Notes: a model not told the origin generated them from the letters alone. Positions 8,716-17,933 are shown, counted from the first letter of the stretch. The stretch is 64,000 bases of DNA from Terriglobales bacterium (GCA_027485675.1 JAIXQP010000017.1:62001-126000); one strand, 5' to 3'. A program made the numbers and translations.

Positions 8716-9914
8716 CGGGCGGAGAGCTGCTGCTGTGGGCAGCTACGATCGCCGTGGTCACCCCGATCGCCGTCTTCGTCGTCGAGTGCCTCGCGGCCCT
8801 GCTCCCCCCTCGAGAGGAGGCGCCGCTCGGAGAGCGCCCGCCGGCGGTCGTACTGATCCCCGCGCACAACGAAGCCGCCGGGATCGCGGACACGCTTGCC
8901 TCCGTACGAATGCAGTTGAGCCCTGGCGATGAGGTGCTCGTGGTGGCCGACAATTGCACGGACGATACGGCGGCCATCGCCCGGCGGGAGGGAGCGACGG
9001 TCCTCGAGCGAGTCAATCCCGAACTGCGAGGCAAGTCGTATGCCTTGGATACCGGTGTCCGATGGCTGGCCGAACGGGTACGGCCGCCCGAGATCGTCAT
9101 CATTCTCGATGCCGATACCCTGCCCTGCCCCGGCGCGATTGAGGAGTTGGCGCGAACGGCGCACCACTACCACCAGCCCGTGCAGGGGGCCTATACCCTG
9201 CGTGCAGCGGGAACGCAGGTCTCCTCCGCGCTGGCCGCGTTTGCGTTTACCGTCCGCAACGTCGTCCGCCCGCAGGGCCTGCGGCGCCTCGGCCTGCCCT
9301 GCCTGCTGCACGGCTCCGGGATGGCTTTCCCTTGGCCGATCCTCTCCCGGGCGGCGCTCGCCAGCGGCCAATTGGCGGAAGATCGCTGGCTGGCGGTGGA
9401 CCTCGCTTTGGCCGGACATTGCACGCGCTTCTCGCCCGCCTCGATCACGGGCGCCTTCCCCACCGCCGCAAAGGCGGTGCGCACACAGCGGGAGCGTTGG
9501 GAGCACGGGCATCTGGAGACCATGCTCCGCCAGACGCCCCGGCTACTCGCCGGGGCCGTGCGCCAACGAAGGGCGGTACTTCTGGCGTTAGCCCTAGAAC
9601 TCGCAGTACCTCCTCTGTCTTTATTGGCGATTTGGTGGTTTGTTATCCTGCTATGTCAGGGAGTTGTCCTGGTTTTGGGTGGCCCTTGGCAACCGATGCT
9701 GGTGCTGGCGGTAACGGGCGTGGTTTGGCTCGGTACCCTCAGCATGGTACGGCGGCGGATCGGATCTCCGGGAGGTAAGGCCGGGGACGTCGTGCACTAT
9801 ATTGGGTCGAAATTGGCGTTGTATGGGACATATCTCTGGAAGCGGCAGAAACGTTGGATTCCTACCGAGCGCGATGGGGCTTCGGACGAACGCTCTAGCG
9901 GTCGCTCGGGATGA
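8712..9914 (+). CDS. Membrane-bound GT2, processive-type glycosyltransferase
   Basis: A 400-residue transferase with one N-terminal hydrophobic segment (about 8-33), a cytoplasmic GT2 domain, and two or three C-terminal hydrophobic segments (about 290-350). The core shows VVLIPAHNEAAGIADTL, VVADNCTDD, ILDADT (DXD) and an RTQRERWEHG block that matches the Q/RxxRW motif of processive enzymes such as cellulose synthase and NodC-like proteins. This suggests repeated addition of one sugar or a polyprenyl-linked acceptor at the membrane. It overlaps its neighbours by 4 bp upstream and 41 bp downstream, so it is part of the same unit. Product unknown. Confidence 0.85.
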   Translation: MTGGELLLWAATIAVVTPIAVFVVECLAALLPPREEAPLGERPPAVVLIPAHNEAAGIADTLASVRMQLSPGDEVLVVADNCTDDTAAIARREGATVLERVNPELRGKSYALDTGVRWLAERVRPPEIVIILDADTLPCPGAIEELARTAHHYHQPVQGAYTLRAAGTQVSSALAAFAFTVRNVVRPQGLRRLGLPCLLHGSGMAFPWPILSRAALASGQLAEDRWLAVDLALAGHCTRFSPASITGAFPTAAKAVRTQRERWEHGHLETMLRQTPRLLAGAVRQRRAVLLALALELAVPPLSLLAIWWFVILLCQGVVLVLGGPWQPMLVLAVTGVVWLGTLSMVRRRIGSPGGKAGDVVHYIGSKLALYGTYLWKRQKRWIPTERDGASDERSSGRSG

Positions 9915-10707
9915 GAGATTGCCCACCGTCTCGCTGCTGGGCGCCCGCATCACGGCGCTCGATGAACGTCAGATCGTTGCTTTTTTCTGCAAAGAGATAG
10001 CGGCCGGCCGCGGCGGCTGGATCTTCACGATGAATCTGGACCATCTGCGGCGTTTCGTGAAGGGGCCAGTGCGGGAACAGTGTCACCGGCTGGCGACGAT
10101 TATTACTCCGGATGGCATGCCGCTACTGTGGGCCAGCCGCTTGCAAGGGACGCCCGTGCCGGATCGGGTGAGCGGCGCTGACTTGATTCTTTCGATGACC
10201 GCGGCCGCGGCCCGCCGCAATTATTCCATCTTTCTCATTGGAGGCAATGGGGGAGCGGCCGAGGCTACGGCCGCCACGCTCCGGCAGATGCACCCCGGGC
10301 TCCGAATCGCCGGGATCAATTCGGCGTGGTTTGAAGCCGACGGCAGCAGTCCGGCCATGGACGCCTTGGTCGACGAACTGCGCCGGACTCGGCCCGACCT
10401 GGTATTCGTCGGAATTGGATCGCCCAAATCGGAGCGGATCACGGAACGGTTGCGGGCGAGCGTGGGAGCGGTCATGCCATCGACCTGGTGGATTGGCGTA
10501 GGCATCTCGTTCAGCTTCCTCTCCGGCCAGATCCCGCGCGCCCCGCACTGGATGCAGCGCTCTGGGCTCGAGTGGGTGCACCGCCTTTGCCAGGAACCCC
10601 GTCGCCTGGCCAAGCGCTACCTGGTCGATGGCCTGCCTTTTGCGGTGACGCTCTTCGCCCGGAGCTGGCTCCGGCGCTGGCGCCCCCCATCCCCGCATGA
10701 AGAGTAG
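9874..10707 (+). CDS. WecG/TagA/CpsF family glycosyltransferase (GT26)
   Basis: A 277-residue member of the family that includes UDP-ManNAc transferase WecG and teichoic-acid TagA, which add the second sugar to a polyprenyl-linked primer. Diagnostic blocks are present: VSLLGARITALDE, FTMNLDHLRRF, TPDGMPLLWASR, ILSMTAAAARRNYSIFLIGG, and VFVGIGSPKSE followed by WWIGVGISFSFLSG. The ATG at 9874 is taken as the start; an in-frame ATG at 9802 would extend a further 24 residues into the preceding gene and resembles nothing. Its presence implies that a primer sugar-phosphate transferase exists, but none is in this window. Confidence 0.88.
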   Translation: MGLRTNALAVARDERLPTVSLLGARITALDERQIVAFFCKEIAAGRGGWIFTMNLDHLRRFVKGPVREQCHRLATIITPDGMPLLWASRLQGTPVPDRVSGADLILSMTAAAARRNYSIFLIGGNGGAAEATAATLRQMHPGLRIAGINSAWFEADGSSPAMDALVDELRRTRPDLVFVGIGSPKSERITERLRASVGAVMPSTWWIGVGISFSFLSGQIPRAPHWMQRSGLEWVHRLCQEPRRLAKRYLVDGLPFAVTLFARSWLRRWRPPSPHEE

Positions 10708-13090
10708 TTCCGCCTGCGTCGCCGTCACACTGGTGATCTTTGCCATCGTGACGTTGATCCAGCTTCGCGGGGGAGTGTTCGAAGCCGACCTGGCCTCTCA
10801 CCCCGACGAAGCGGCCCACTTCATCACCGGGGCGATGGTGTATGACTACCTGCGCACCGCCATCGGATCCTCACCCATGGCCTTCGCCGAGGAGTATTAC
10901 GCCCGCTACCCGAAGGTCGCTTTCGGCCACTGGCCTCCCGGCTTCTATGGGATCCAAGCCGCCTGGTACGCGCTCTTTGGCGTTTCGACGACAGCGGGAA
11001 TGTCGCTGGTGGGGTGCGTGGCGGCCCTGGCGATCGCGGTTCTCGCCTGGCGGATCCACCGTCTCCACGGCGTCTGGATCAGCGTCGTGTGCACCGCGAT
11101 CACGCTGGCGCTGCCCTTGGTGCAGCAGGCGATGTTGACGATCCTCTCCGACATGGCGGCGGCGCTGTTCACGCTCCTGGCTCTATTCGCTTTAGGCGAG
11201 GCCTGGGAGCGCCCCAGCTTACGAGCGTGGGTTGGCTTCTGTGGTTGGATGATAGCGGCCCTGGTGACGAAGTCGAGCGCCCTGCCTTTGGCATTCATGG
11301 CCCCCCTGGCCGCTCTACCGCTTCTCCGGGGAACGTCGTGGCGTCCGCGCTCCTGGTGGGTTGTCACCGGAATCGTCATTGGCCTCGTAGGTGCCGCCGC
11401 GGCGGCGTTGGGGGTCGTTTTGCGATATCGGGGCTCCACGATGTTTGCCATCAACTGGCTCGAACGGCTGCCGCACTTGGCTTCGCTGCTGAGCGTTGTG
11501 CCATGGCCAGTCGGGCTGATGGCCGCCGCCGGCCTGTTCCGGGATTCCCGCGCGGGGACGGAACGCACGACGCTGGTGAAAGTCCTCGTGCTGTTCCTCG
11601 CAACCTCCATCCCGGCCCAGTTGTTTGCCCGCGATGTGGTCGAGACGCGCTATTTCTTGCCGCTGTTGTTTGCGATTCTGCTTCTGTGCGCGGAAGGTCT
11701 CCACCGCCTGTTCGATCAGTTGCCGGCAGCCAATCCTAGAAAGGGGTTAGCGCTCCGGCTGGCGCTGGGCGTGGGGCTGGTGCTTCTTACCATCCAACTC
11801 ACCCCAGCCTTTACGAGCCCCTGGCGACGTGGCTATCGCGAGGTGGCGCGAGCGATTCCAGCGCCGTCCGTGGTGCTCATCTCGGCCGATGCGTCGGGTG
11901 AGGGCGCCTTTATTGCAGCCCGCCGAAGCGAGGGCGGCGGGACAGCTGCGCGTACTGGCTTTGTCCTCCGGGCTTCGAAGCTCCTGCTGCGTTCGGACTG
12001 GATGGGCCGCGTCTACGAACCGAAGGTCTCCACCGTAGAGCAGTTGCACGAGATCCTCGATCGATCCAGCGTGCGCTTTCTCGTACTCGACAAGACCGGA
12101 TTTGAGTTCCTCCCGACCCGCCCCCAGCATCGCCTACTCCTTACCGCCGTCCAGGACTCCCGCCGTTTTCGATTGGCCGGCGAATTCCCGGTGACCAGTC
12201 GAGACGCGCGCTGGGGGAACGCCATCGCAGTCTACGAGAATCTCCTGCTCCCCAAGAACCAGTCCGGGGTAGTTCGCCTGGACTTAACGAATAGTCTGGG
12301 ACGCATTTTGGAGGTCCGTGTTCCTTCGCTATCGGACGAGCCGGATCCGCCGATGGCGCCGCCACCGCCGGTGCTCTCCAATGTGGCCGCGACTCTCCGG
12401 CTGGAGCCGGCGGAGGATCAAGTCGACTGGACCGGGGGTGCGGGCAAGGTCTACGTAGCCGGGCCGGAAGGCGCCCAATGGAACGTGGATTCTATCCCCT
12501 CGTGGATTCATGTAGCGGAAACCCGCGGCGCCGTTTCGTACACGGTGGAGCCGAACGATACCGGAGAGCGAAGGTCGGCCATCTTACGCATAGGCCAGAG
12601 ACCATATCCGGTAACCCAGGCCCGATCTCCCTACATCGCTATCCCGTACACGGAGCGGTTCACGGACTGGCAGGATCGGTGGGTTCTCGCGCAGCACGGC
12701 GAAAGAGCGTTTCTGCGAAACGGACCCACCACGCCGGACCTGGGCGCGACGGCGCTGGTGGAGAAGGCGCGAGTGGACCCCGCTCCCCACCTGACGCAGC
12801 TCTCGCTTCCCTTCGTGCGGCTTGAGCCCGGCCAGCGGTACCAGCTTTCCTTCTGGATCAAGTCCGAGCGAAGAGCGGAACTCGAGGTCGTTTTGTCCAA
12901 CAAGCGGCCGCCACATGCCTTCTGTGGCTTCGCCGAAAAGTTCTCCGCCACGGCCACTTGGACGCGGTTCTCCTTTCCGCTCCAGACCGCCGGCGGGGGC
13001 TGCACGCCGGAGACGAACCGGCTATCCTTCCAACTCGGCGGTCTTTCCGGCCAGTTGTGGCTCGCCGACCTCGCGATTCTGCCGCAGTAG
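10697..13090 (+). CDS. GT39/ArnT-like membrane glycosyltransferase with C-terminal BACON-like and CBM-like domains
   Basis: A 797-residue protein. Residues 1-390 hold about ten hydrophobic helices and an early periplasmic acidic motif (ASHPDEAAHF, D37/E38) as in polyprenyl-phosphate-sugar-dependent GT-C enzymes. Residues 390-540 form a soluble domain. A Pro-rich linker (MAPPPPV, about 553) leads to a small beta domain at about 575-642 (WNVDSIPSWIHV and YTVEPNDTGERRSAILRIG) that resembles BACON domains, and residues 650-797 look like a carbohydrate-binding jelly roll (FVRLEPGQRYQLSFWIKSE, WLADLAI). Domain names are inferred from pattern only. It probably adds a sugar on the periplasmic side. 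It overlaps the previous gene by 11 bp and the convergent ligase gene by 69 bp. Confidence 0.78.
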   Translation: MKSSSACVAVTLVIFAIVTLIQLRGGVFEADLASHPDEAAHFITGAMVYDYLRTAIGSSPMAFAEEYYARYPKVAFGHWPPGFYGIQAAWYALFGVSTTAGMSLVGCVAALAIAVLAWRIHRLHGVWISVVCTAITLALPLVQQAMLTILSDMAAALFTLLALFALGEAWERPSLRAWVGFCGWMIAALVTKSSALPLAFMAPLAALPLLRGTSWRPRSWWVVTGIVIGLVGAAAAALGVVLRYRGSTMFAINWLERLPHLASLLSVVPWPVGLMAAAGLFRDSRAGTERTTLVKVLVLFLATSIPAQLFARDVVETRYFLPLLFAILLLCAEGLHRLFDQLPAANPRKGLALRLALGVGLVLLTIQLTPAFTSPWRRGYREVARAIPAPSVVLISADASGEGAFIAARRSEGGGTAARTGFVLRASKLLLRSDWMGRVYEPKVSTVEQLHEILDRSSVRFLVLDKTGFEFLPTRPQHRLLLTAVQDSRRFRLAGEFPVTSRDARWGNAIAVYENLLLPKNQSGVVRLDLTNSLGRILEVRVPSLSDEPDPPMAPPPPVLSNVAATLRLEPAEDQVDWTGGAGKVYVAGPEGAQWNVDSIPSWIHVAETRGAVSYTVEPNDTGERRSAILRIGQRPYPVTQARSPYIAIPYTERFTDWQDRWVLAQHGERAFLRNGPTTPDLGATALVEKARVDPAPHLTQLSLPFVRLEPGQRYQLSFWIKSERRAELEVVLSNKRPPHAFCGFAEKFSATATWTRFSFPLQTAGGGCTPETNRLSFQLGGLSGQLWLADLAILPQ

Positions 13091-14371
13091 CGTGGCCGAT
13101 GCGGCCCCCAGTCCCCCAGCCGCCAGAAGAAAGACCGGACTGCCCATATCATTCACCAGGTTGTCGATGGCGAGCAGGATCAGGACGACTGCCCACGCGG
13201 CAGCCGGCGCCAGATCCGGCGCCCTCCATTGCGCGGGGGGGACGGCCCGCAAAAAGAGGAGGATCGGGGTCAGGATCGTTGCCAGTACGCCGGCCAGCCC
13301 GACCAGCCCGAACTGTCCGTAGACGATCACCCACAGGCTATCCGCCTCGATGAACTGCCCCGCCGGAGAGGTGAAGGCAGCGGCGCCACGACCGAGGCCC
13401 AAGAACGGACTTCGGCTGGCGTTCGCCACAATAAGGTTCTCGTGCTCGAACCGGTAGGCCAGGGACTGCGCTTTTTCCGGGTTGACGGGGGCAATGACGC
13501 GCCGGGTGCTTTCGCCTTGCCAAACTCCGGACGCGCGAACCGCCACAAAAGCCGGCACGGCGGCCAGCAGACAAGCAACCAGAACGCGGCTCCGGGTGTA
13601 GGTCGTGAGCAGCAGGATGGCAATTCCGGCCGGCAACAGGATCCACGCGTTGACGCTGCGGCTGGCGATGGTCGTCAGCAACAGAGCCAGCACCGCCCAT
13701 CCGGCCAGCCGGCCTCCGCGAAGCTGGCCCTGGCGCCACATCCAGAAACCGATCACGGACGCTGCCGTCATCCAGAGCGCGAGCATCAGTCCCATGTGCA
13801 TAAACACGCTGGGACGCCATCCCCCGAAACGGTTCGCCATATGGAGTTCGTGCGGATAAAAGCCATAGAGCATCTGGTGAAGCCGCGGTCCCGCCCACAT
13901 CTCATAGAGGCAAAGCGGCACGTAGAGTAGTGCCGCGGCGACCTGGGCCAGGGCCAACTCCCGCAGTCCGGCCCAGTCCGCCAGATAGACGCGGCCGAGC
14001 AGATACGGCGCGCCCCATTGCACGAACTGCCACAGGAAGACGGATGCCGCCTCCCAGGCGCTGCCGGAGTTCCACCAAGTAGAGACGACAGGCGAAACGC
14101 AAACGACCGCTACCGGGAGATCGATCCACTGCGGGCGTAGAGCGAGCAGCCGCCGCGCGTCGAACAGAACCACGGCCAGCCATGCGGCGAGCACGACGGA
14201 CATGGGCTTATTGAAGTTGGGCCATCCTGGCGTATCGAAGCTCGCCACCGGGAGAAAAAGCCACCCGGCGAGGACCGCAACGATCACCACCCGCCGGAGC
14301 GGCAGGAAGGCCGCGAGCGCCACTACGAAGGGGATCCATCCGATCAGAGCGATGGGTACGAGCAAGGTCAT
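13022..14371 (-). CDS. O-antigen ligase / polymerase-like membrane protein
   Basis: A 449-residue protein with 10-12 hydrophobic segments. The order is typical of the Wzy/WaaL (O-antigen ligase, Wzy_C) group: several N-terminal helices, a longer central loop that here contains NPEKAQSLAYRFEHENLIVA, and a conserved region SPFLGLGRGAAAF then SLWVIVYGQFGLVGLAGVLA. Such enzymes polymerise or transfer lipid-linked glycans in the periplasm. It is convergent with the GT39-like gene, and the last 69 bp of both genes overlap on opposite strands. Start ATG at 14371; 72 bp separate it from the methyltransferase gene. Ligase versus polymerase cannot be decided from sequence. Confidence 0.78.
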   Translation of the reverse strand: MTLLVPIALIGWIPFVVALAAFLPLRRVVIVAVLAGWLFLPVASFDTPGWPNFNKPMSVVLAAWLAVVLFDARRLLALRPQWIDLPVAVVCVSPVVSTWWNSGSAWEAASVFLWQFVQWGAPYLLGRVYLADWAGLRELALAQVAAALLYVPLCLYEMWAGPRLHQMLYGFYPHELHMANRFGGWRPSVFMHMGLMLALWMTAASVIGFWMWRQGQLRGGRLAGWAVLALLLTTIASRSVNAWILLPAGIAILLLTTYTRSRVLVACLLAAVPAFVAVRASGVWQGESTRRVIAPVNPEKAQSLAYRFEHENLIVANASRSPFLGLGRGAAAFTSPAGQFIEADSLWVIVYGQFGLVGLAGVLATILTPILLFLRAVPPAQWRAPDLAPAAAWAVVLILLAIDNLVNDMGSPVFLLAAGGLGAASATLLRQNREVGEPQLAGKTAELEG

Positions 14372-14443
14372 TGTTGCTGTCTACGGCGCGGCTCGCGCGA
14401 GAACGCCGTGATAAAAGCGTAGCAGGCGACCGGGTCGCCACGA

Positions 14444-15364
14444 TCATCCCTTCGAGGATAGCGATGCGTGAACACGAACGGAATCGTACTTAATGGCCGG
14501 CCTGGCAAGCGCGGTCTCCCACAGCAGTTGCCAAGCCTGGACTCCGTAGTCCGGACCGGGCTGGATGCGGGACTGTACGGCCAACCATTCCGGCTTGAAC
14601 TGTCGAGTGTAGCCCGTGTAGAACGTCTTCACGACGGTCAGCCCGGCAGCCTGCAGCAGCCGCGTGAGCGAATTCGCCGTGAACAGGTGCAGGTGGCGAG
14701 GCACATCCGCCCAGGGCCAAGCGCCGTGGAGCCGGTGCAGGCCCAAGGCTTCGTTGTTCGGCACTTCGACGATGACCGTACCGTCCCCGGGAGTCAGGAT
14801 CTGCCGGATGTTCTCGAGCGCGCGGGCCGGTTCCCTGCAATGTTCCAACACGTGCGAAAGCAGGACTACGTCGAACCGGCGGCCGGTGATGGCGGGCGGC
14901 AGGTGTTCCGCCGTTCCCTCGTAAACCTCCGCTTCCCTCTGGGCCACGGTGCGGGCGGCCGCATTGATTTCGACCCCGGTCACTTGATAGCCGCAATCCC
15001 GAAAGAGGCGCAGTTGGTGGCCACTGCCGCAGCCGATGTCACAGAGAGTGGGCGCCTCATGCCGGGCCGGCAGATCCACTTCGGCCGGTGAGAGGTCGCG
15101 GCCCTGATCGAAAGACCACGCCAGCCGGATGCGCAGCCGTTCGAGAAAAGTTGGCGGAGAGGCTGGCGTAGTGTCCCAGGGCTGGTAGTAGCCGGAGACC
15201 TCGTAGAAGCCGGCGACTGTGGTGGCATCGAAGTCTCCGGCCACCCGGCCGTAACCGCAAGCGCTACACCAGTGCACGGCGTAACGGGCGCTGTCGTGCG
15301 GGCGCCGGTAGTCGTGCGTGCTGAACAGGGGTGGCATCAAGCCACGGCAGAGCGGGCAATTCAT
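14444..15364 (-). CDS. Class I SAM methyltransferase with N-terminal Cys motif
   Basis: A 306-residue protein. Residues 1-40 contain two CxxC pairs (CPLC at 3-6 and CSAC about 30 residues later), probably a small zinc ribbon. The SAM-binding motif TLCDIGCGSGHQLRLF follows, then VTGVEI, and DVVLLSHVLEHCREP as motif post-I. This combination is common in polysaccharide-locus and O-methyl sugar methyltransferases. ATG at 15364 is chosen because it directly precedes the CPLC motif; the frame is open for another 50 codons, but that leader is basic low-complexity sequence overlapping the divergent upstream region. It points the same way as the ligase gene. Confidence 0.85.
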   Translation of the reverse strand: MNCPLCRGLMPPLFSTHDYRRPHDSARYAVHWCSACGYGRVAGDFDATTVAGFYEVSGYYQPWDTTPASPPTFLERLRIRLAWSFDQGRDLSPAEVDLPARHEAPTLCDIGCGSGHQLRLFRDCGYQVTGVEINAAARTVAQREAEVYEGTAEHLPPAITGRRFDVVLLSHVLEHCREPARALENIRQILTPGDGTVIVEVPNNEALGLHRLHGAWPWADVPRHLHLFTANSLTRLLQAAGLTVVKTFYTGYTRQFKPEWLAVQSRIQPGPDYGVQAWQLLWETALARPAIKYDSVRVHASLSSKG

Positions 15365-15516
15365 CTTCCGCTTTCCTACTATAGCGGGACCGCGACGGAC
15401 CATTGAGCGATCCCTGCGGCTTCGTCTGCGCGACGGTTTCGCGAGGCTGCATCCTTGCGCCACCCCCAAGAGTTGTATCGTGGAATTTGGGGATTTCCCG
15501 CGGGAGTTTTGCAAAT

Positions 15517-16545
15517 TTGAGTGAGACCGTTTACCCCCTTTCGCTGCAGGCGAACGGGGGCCCTCTGTTCACGGACGGCGTCTGGTCCGGCTATGTGGCG
15601 TTTGATACTCCGGGCCTGACCTTAGCCCAACTGGAGGCCGTGGCCCACTACTACTACTCGTTGGGATACGGATACTTCTGCCCGACCATGGTCACCTCCA
15701 GCCCGGAGGCCTATCAGGCCAATCTCCCCGTGTTCCGCGCCGCGCGCGATCAGGACTGGGGCCAAGGGATTCTGCCCCCCCATCTGGAAGGTCCCTTCTT
15801 TTCGCCGGACTGCATGGGTGCGCACAACCCCAGCCTCCGCCAGGAACCGAGCATCGCCTTCGCCGAAAAGCTTATCGCCTGGTCCGGCGGCTTTCTTGGC
15901 TTCCTCACCATGGCCCCGGAACGGCCGGGCGCTCTCGAAACAATCCGCTTCCTTGCGTCACAAGGCGTTGGCGTGAGCCTTGGCCATATGAACCCGGTAG
16001 TCGAAGAGATCCAGGCCGCCCTCGAGGCCGGCGCCACCGCATTCACACACGTACTGAACGCGGCCACCCGCGACAAGCTCTCCGCCAAAGACCTGCGCAT
16101 GGTAGCCCAGTTCACGGACCGCCGCGCCTGGTCGATGATCATCCCCGACGCCGTCCATGTGCCCGCGTACGCGGTGCAATTAATGGCGCAGAGTAAAGGG
16201 CCGGATAAGGTAATCTTCGTCGCGGACGAAAGTCCGTTGATCGGCGCGCCCGAAGGAACCACGGCCGAGCTTTGGGGCCAGACCTTTGCCATTCGGCGGG
16301 ACGCCGCCGGCCGCCTCCGTTCGTTCGAACTTAGCGGATCCTGCACCACGTTAATCGAGTGCATGAACATCGCCCACGCCTGGGGCCTTCCCCGCGCGGT
16401 GATCGAAGCCGCCGTCACCACGAACGCCGCCGCTTTTCTTGGGCCCTCGCTCCAACGCTGGCAAATCTCCTTGGCGGAAACTCCAACGCACACCCAGGGC
16501 GTGGCCTTTGACGGGGCCTCCTACGTCCCGGGAGACCGAAACTAA
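15517..16545 (+). CDS. NagA-like amidohydrolase (N-acetylglucosamine-6-phosphate deacetylase family)
   Basis: About 342 residues. The family hydrolyses N-acetyl groups from amino-sugar phosphates. Metal and catalytic motifs are recognisable: PPHLEGPFFSP (metal Glu), VSLGHMNP (metal His), AFTHVLNA (metal His) and VIFVADESPL (general-base Asp). The N-terminal beta-sandwich half of ordinary NagA is short, and the HxH pair is not obvious. A TTG at 15517 with an upstream GGAG-like sequence is proposed as start; the frame opens at 15403, but those 38 codons cover the divergent promoter region. It sits directly before a ROK-family gene with no gap, suggesting an amino-sugar unit. A second, more canonical NagA lies at 51.8-53 kb. 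Confidence 0.75.
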   Translation: MSETVYPLSLQANGGPLFTDGVWSGYVAFDTPGLTLAQLEAVAHYYYSLGYGYFCPTMVTSSPEAYQANLPVFRAARDQDWGQGILPPHLEGPFFSPDCMGAHNPSLRQEPSIAFAEKLIAWSGGFLGFLTMAPERPGALETIRFLASQGVGVSLGHMNPVVEEIQAALEAGATAFTHVLNAATRDKLSAKDLRMVAQFTDRRAWSMIIPDAVHVPAYAVQLMAQSKGPDKVIFVADESPLIGAPEGTTAELWGQTFAIRRDAAGRLRSFELSGSCTTLIECMNIAHAWGLPRAVIEAAVTTNAAAFLGPSLQRWQISLAETPTHTQGVAFDGASYVPGDRN

Positions 16546-17916
16546 ATGCAACTGATTCCCCCCTCCATCACACCGAGTCTCGACCCCGACTTCCGCCCCG
16601 CGGCGCTGGCCTGGCGGGCCTTTGCCGACTCCATCGCCGGACAGGCGCGCCCCATCCGGATCGCCATCGAGCAGGGCGACGGCTCCACCTACGTTTTCGA
16701 GCGGAACATTTCCCAAGACAACGTGGCGGTCAACCTGCGCTACCTCGAGCGCGAATTGAAGTTTTTGCTCTGGGCCGTGGGCGGCTTCCGTATTCATCTG
16801 GATGCGCCCGCAGAGTTGGTTGTCCTGCTGCGTGACTACGTCTACCGCTACGACGCCAATCGCCTCTTTGACCAGGAGGTGATGGGGCCGACGATTTATG
16901 GCCGCCCCTGCGAGGTTGTTCACGCGCCGGGATCGGCCTTTCCGGCGGCGCGCCATGTGACGCTGCCGCTCGGCCGCCATCGGGGCGGCTGCCGCGTGGC
17001 GATCGACAAAGGCGCCTCCGACATCAAGGCCTATGCCGAACAGGACGGGGTAACGACCTTCGCCGGAGAGTTCAAATGGGACCCGAAGCCGCAGACGGAT
17101 CCGGCCTATCACAACCATCATATCCGCCACGCCATTGCGGCGGCGGCGGCGACGCTGCCGCGGGTGGATGCGATTGGCGTGAGTTCAGCCGGGGTCTACA
17201 TCGCCAACGAGCCACGAATCGCTTCCCTGTTCCGGGGCCTGTCGCGGGCGGATTTCGAGCGCGCGATCGTGCCGATGTACCACCGCATTCGCGAGGAGTT
17301 TGGGGGCATTCCATTGATTGTCGCCAACGATGGCGCGGTGTCGGCGCTGGCCGGGTCGATGTCGTTGAACCGGAACCGGGTCCTGGGGGTGGCGTTTGGC
17401 AGCAGCCTTGCGGCGGGCTATGTTGACGCCGGGGGCAATATCACGACCTGGTTGGACGAGTTGGCATTCGTCCCCATCGACATGAACCCCTTGGCTCCGG
17501 CGGACGAATGGTCGAACGACCGGGGATGCGGTGTGCAGTACCTCTCCCAGCAGGCGGTGAACCGGCTGCTGACGCCCGCGGGGATTGTGTTTCCCGCCGA
17601 GATGGGGGTTCCCGAGCGGCTCGAGCACGTGCAGGCGATGCACCGGCAGGGCGATCCAAGGACGGCCGGGATCTACCAGACGATCGGGGTCTACTTTGGG
17701 TACGCGCTCGCGCACTACGCCAACTACTACGACATGGGCACGGTGTTGGTGATGGGCCGGGTGACGACCGGCGAAGGCGGGGAGATGATTCTTCGGGTGG
17801 CCAATGAAGTCCTGGCCAAGGACTTCCCCCACCTCAGCATCGATATCCGGCTGCCGGACGAAGCCAGCCGCCGGGTGGGCCAGGCGGCCGCTGCAGCGTC
17901 GCTGCCGCAGATCTAG
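16546..17916 (+). CDS. ROK-family sugar kinase-like protein
   Basis: A 456-residue protein assigned to the ROK (repressor, ORF, kinase) group. The ATPase-type motifs are present but not textbook: VAIDKGASDIKAYAEQDG as phosphate-1, IGVSSAGVYIANEP, LIVANDGAVSALAG, and VLGVAFGSSLAAGYVDAGG in place of the usual LGTGIGGG. No helix-turn-helix is seen, so it is more likely an enzyme than a repressor. The N-terminal 150 residues precede the ROK core and are not recognised. It begins immediately after the NagA-like stop, and joint amino-sugar phosphorylation and deacetylation is a reasonable inference. The substrate is unknown. Confidence 0.72.
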   Translation: MQLIPPSITPSLDPDFRPAALAWRAFADSIAGQARPIRIAIEQGDGSTYVFERNISQDNVAVNLRYLERELKFLLWAVGGFRIHLDAPAELVVLLRDYVYRYDANRLFDQEVMGPTIYGRPCEVVHAPGSAFPAARHVTLPLGRHRGGCRVAIDKGASDIKAYAEQDGVTTFAGEFKWDPKPQTDPAYHNHHIRHAIAAAAATLPRVDAIGVSSAGVYIANEPRIASLFRGLSRADFERAIVPMYHRIREEFGGIPLIVANDGAVSALAGSMSLNRNRVLGVAFGSSLAAGYVDAGGNITTWLDELAFVPIDMNPLAPADEWSNDRGCGVQYLSQQAVNRLLTPAGIVFPAEMGVPERLEHVQAMHRQGDPRTAGIYQTIGVYFGYALAHYANYYDMGTVLVMGRVTTGEGGEMILRVANEVLAKDFPHLSIDIRLPDEASRRVGQAAAAASLPQI

Positions 17917-17933
17917 CCAGAGCCCCAAATCAA

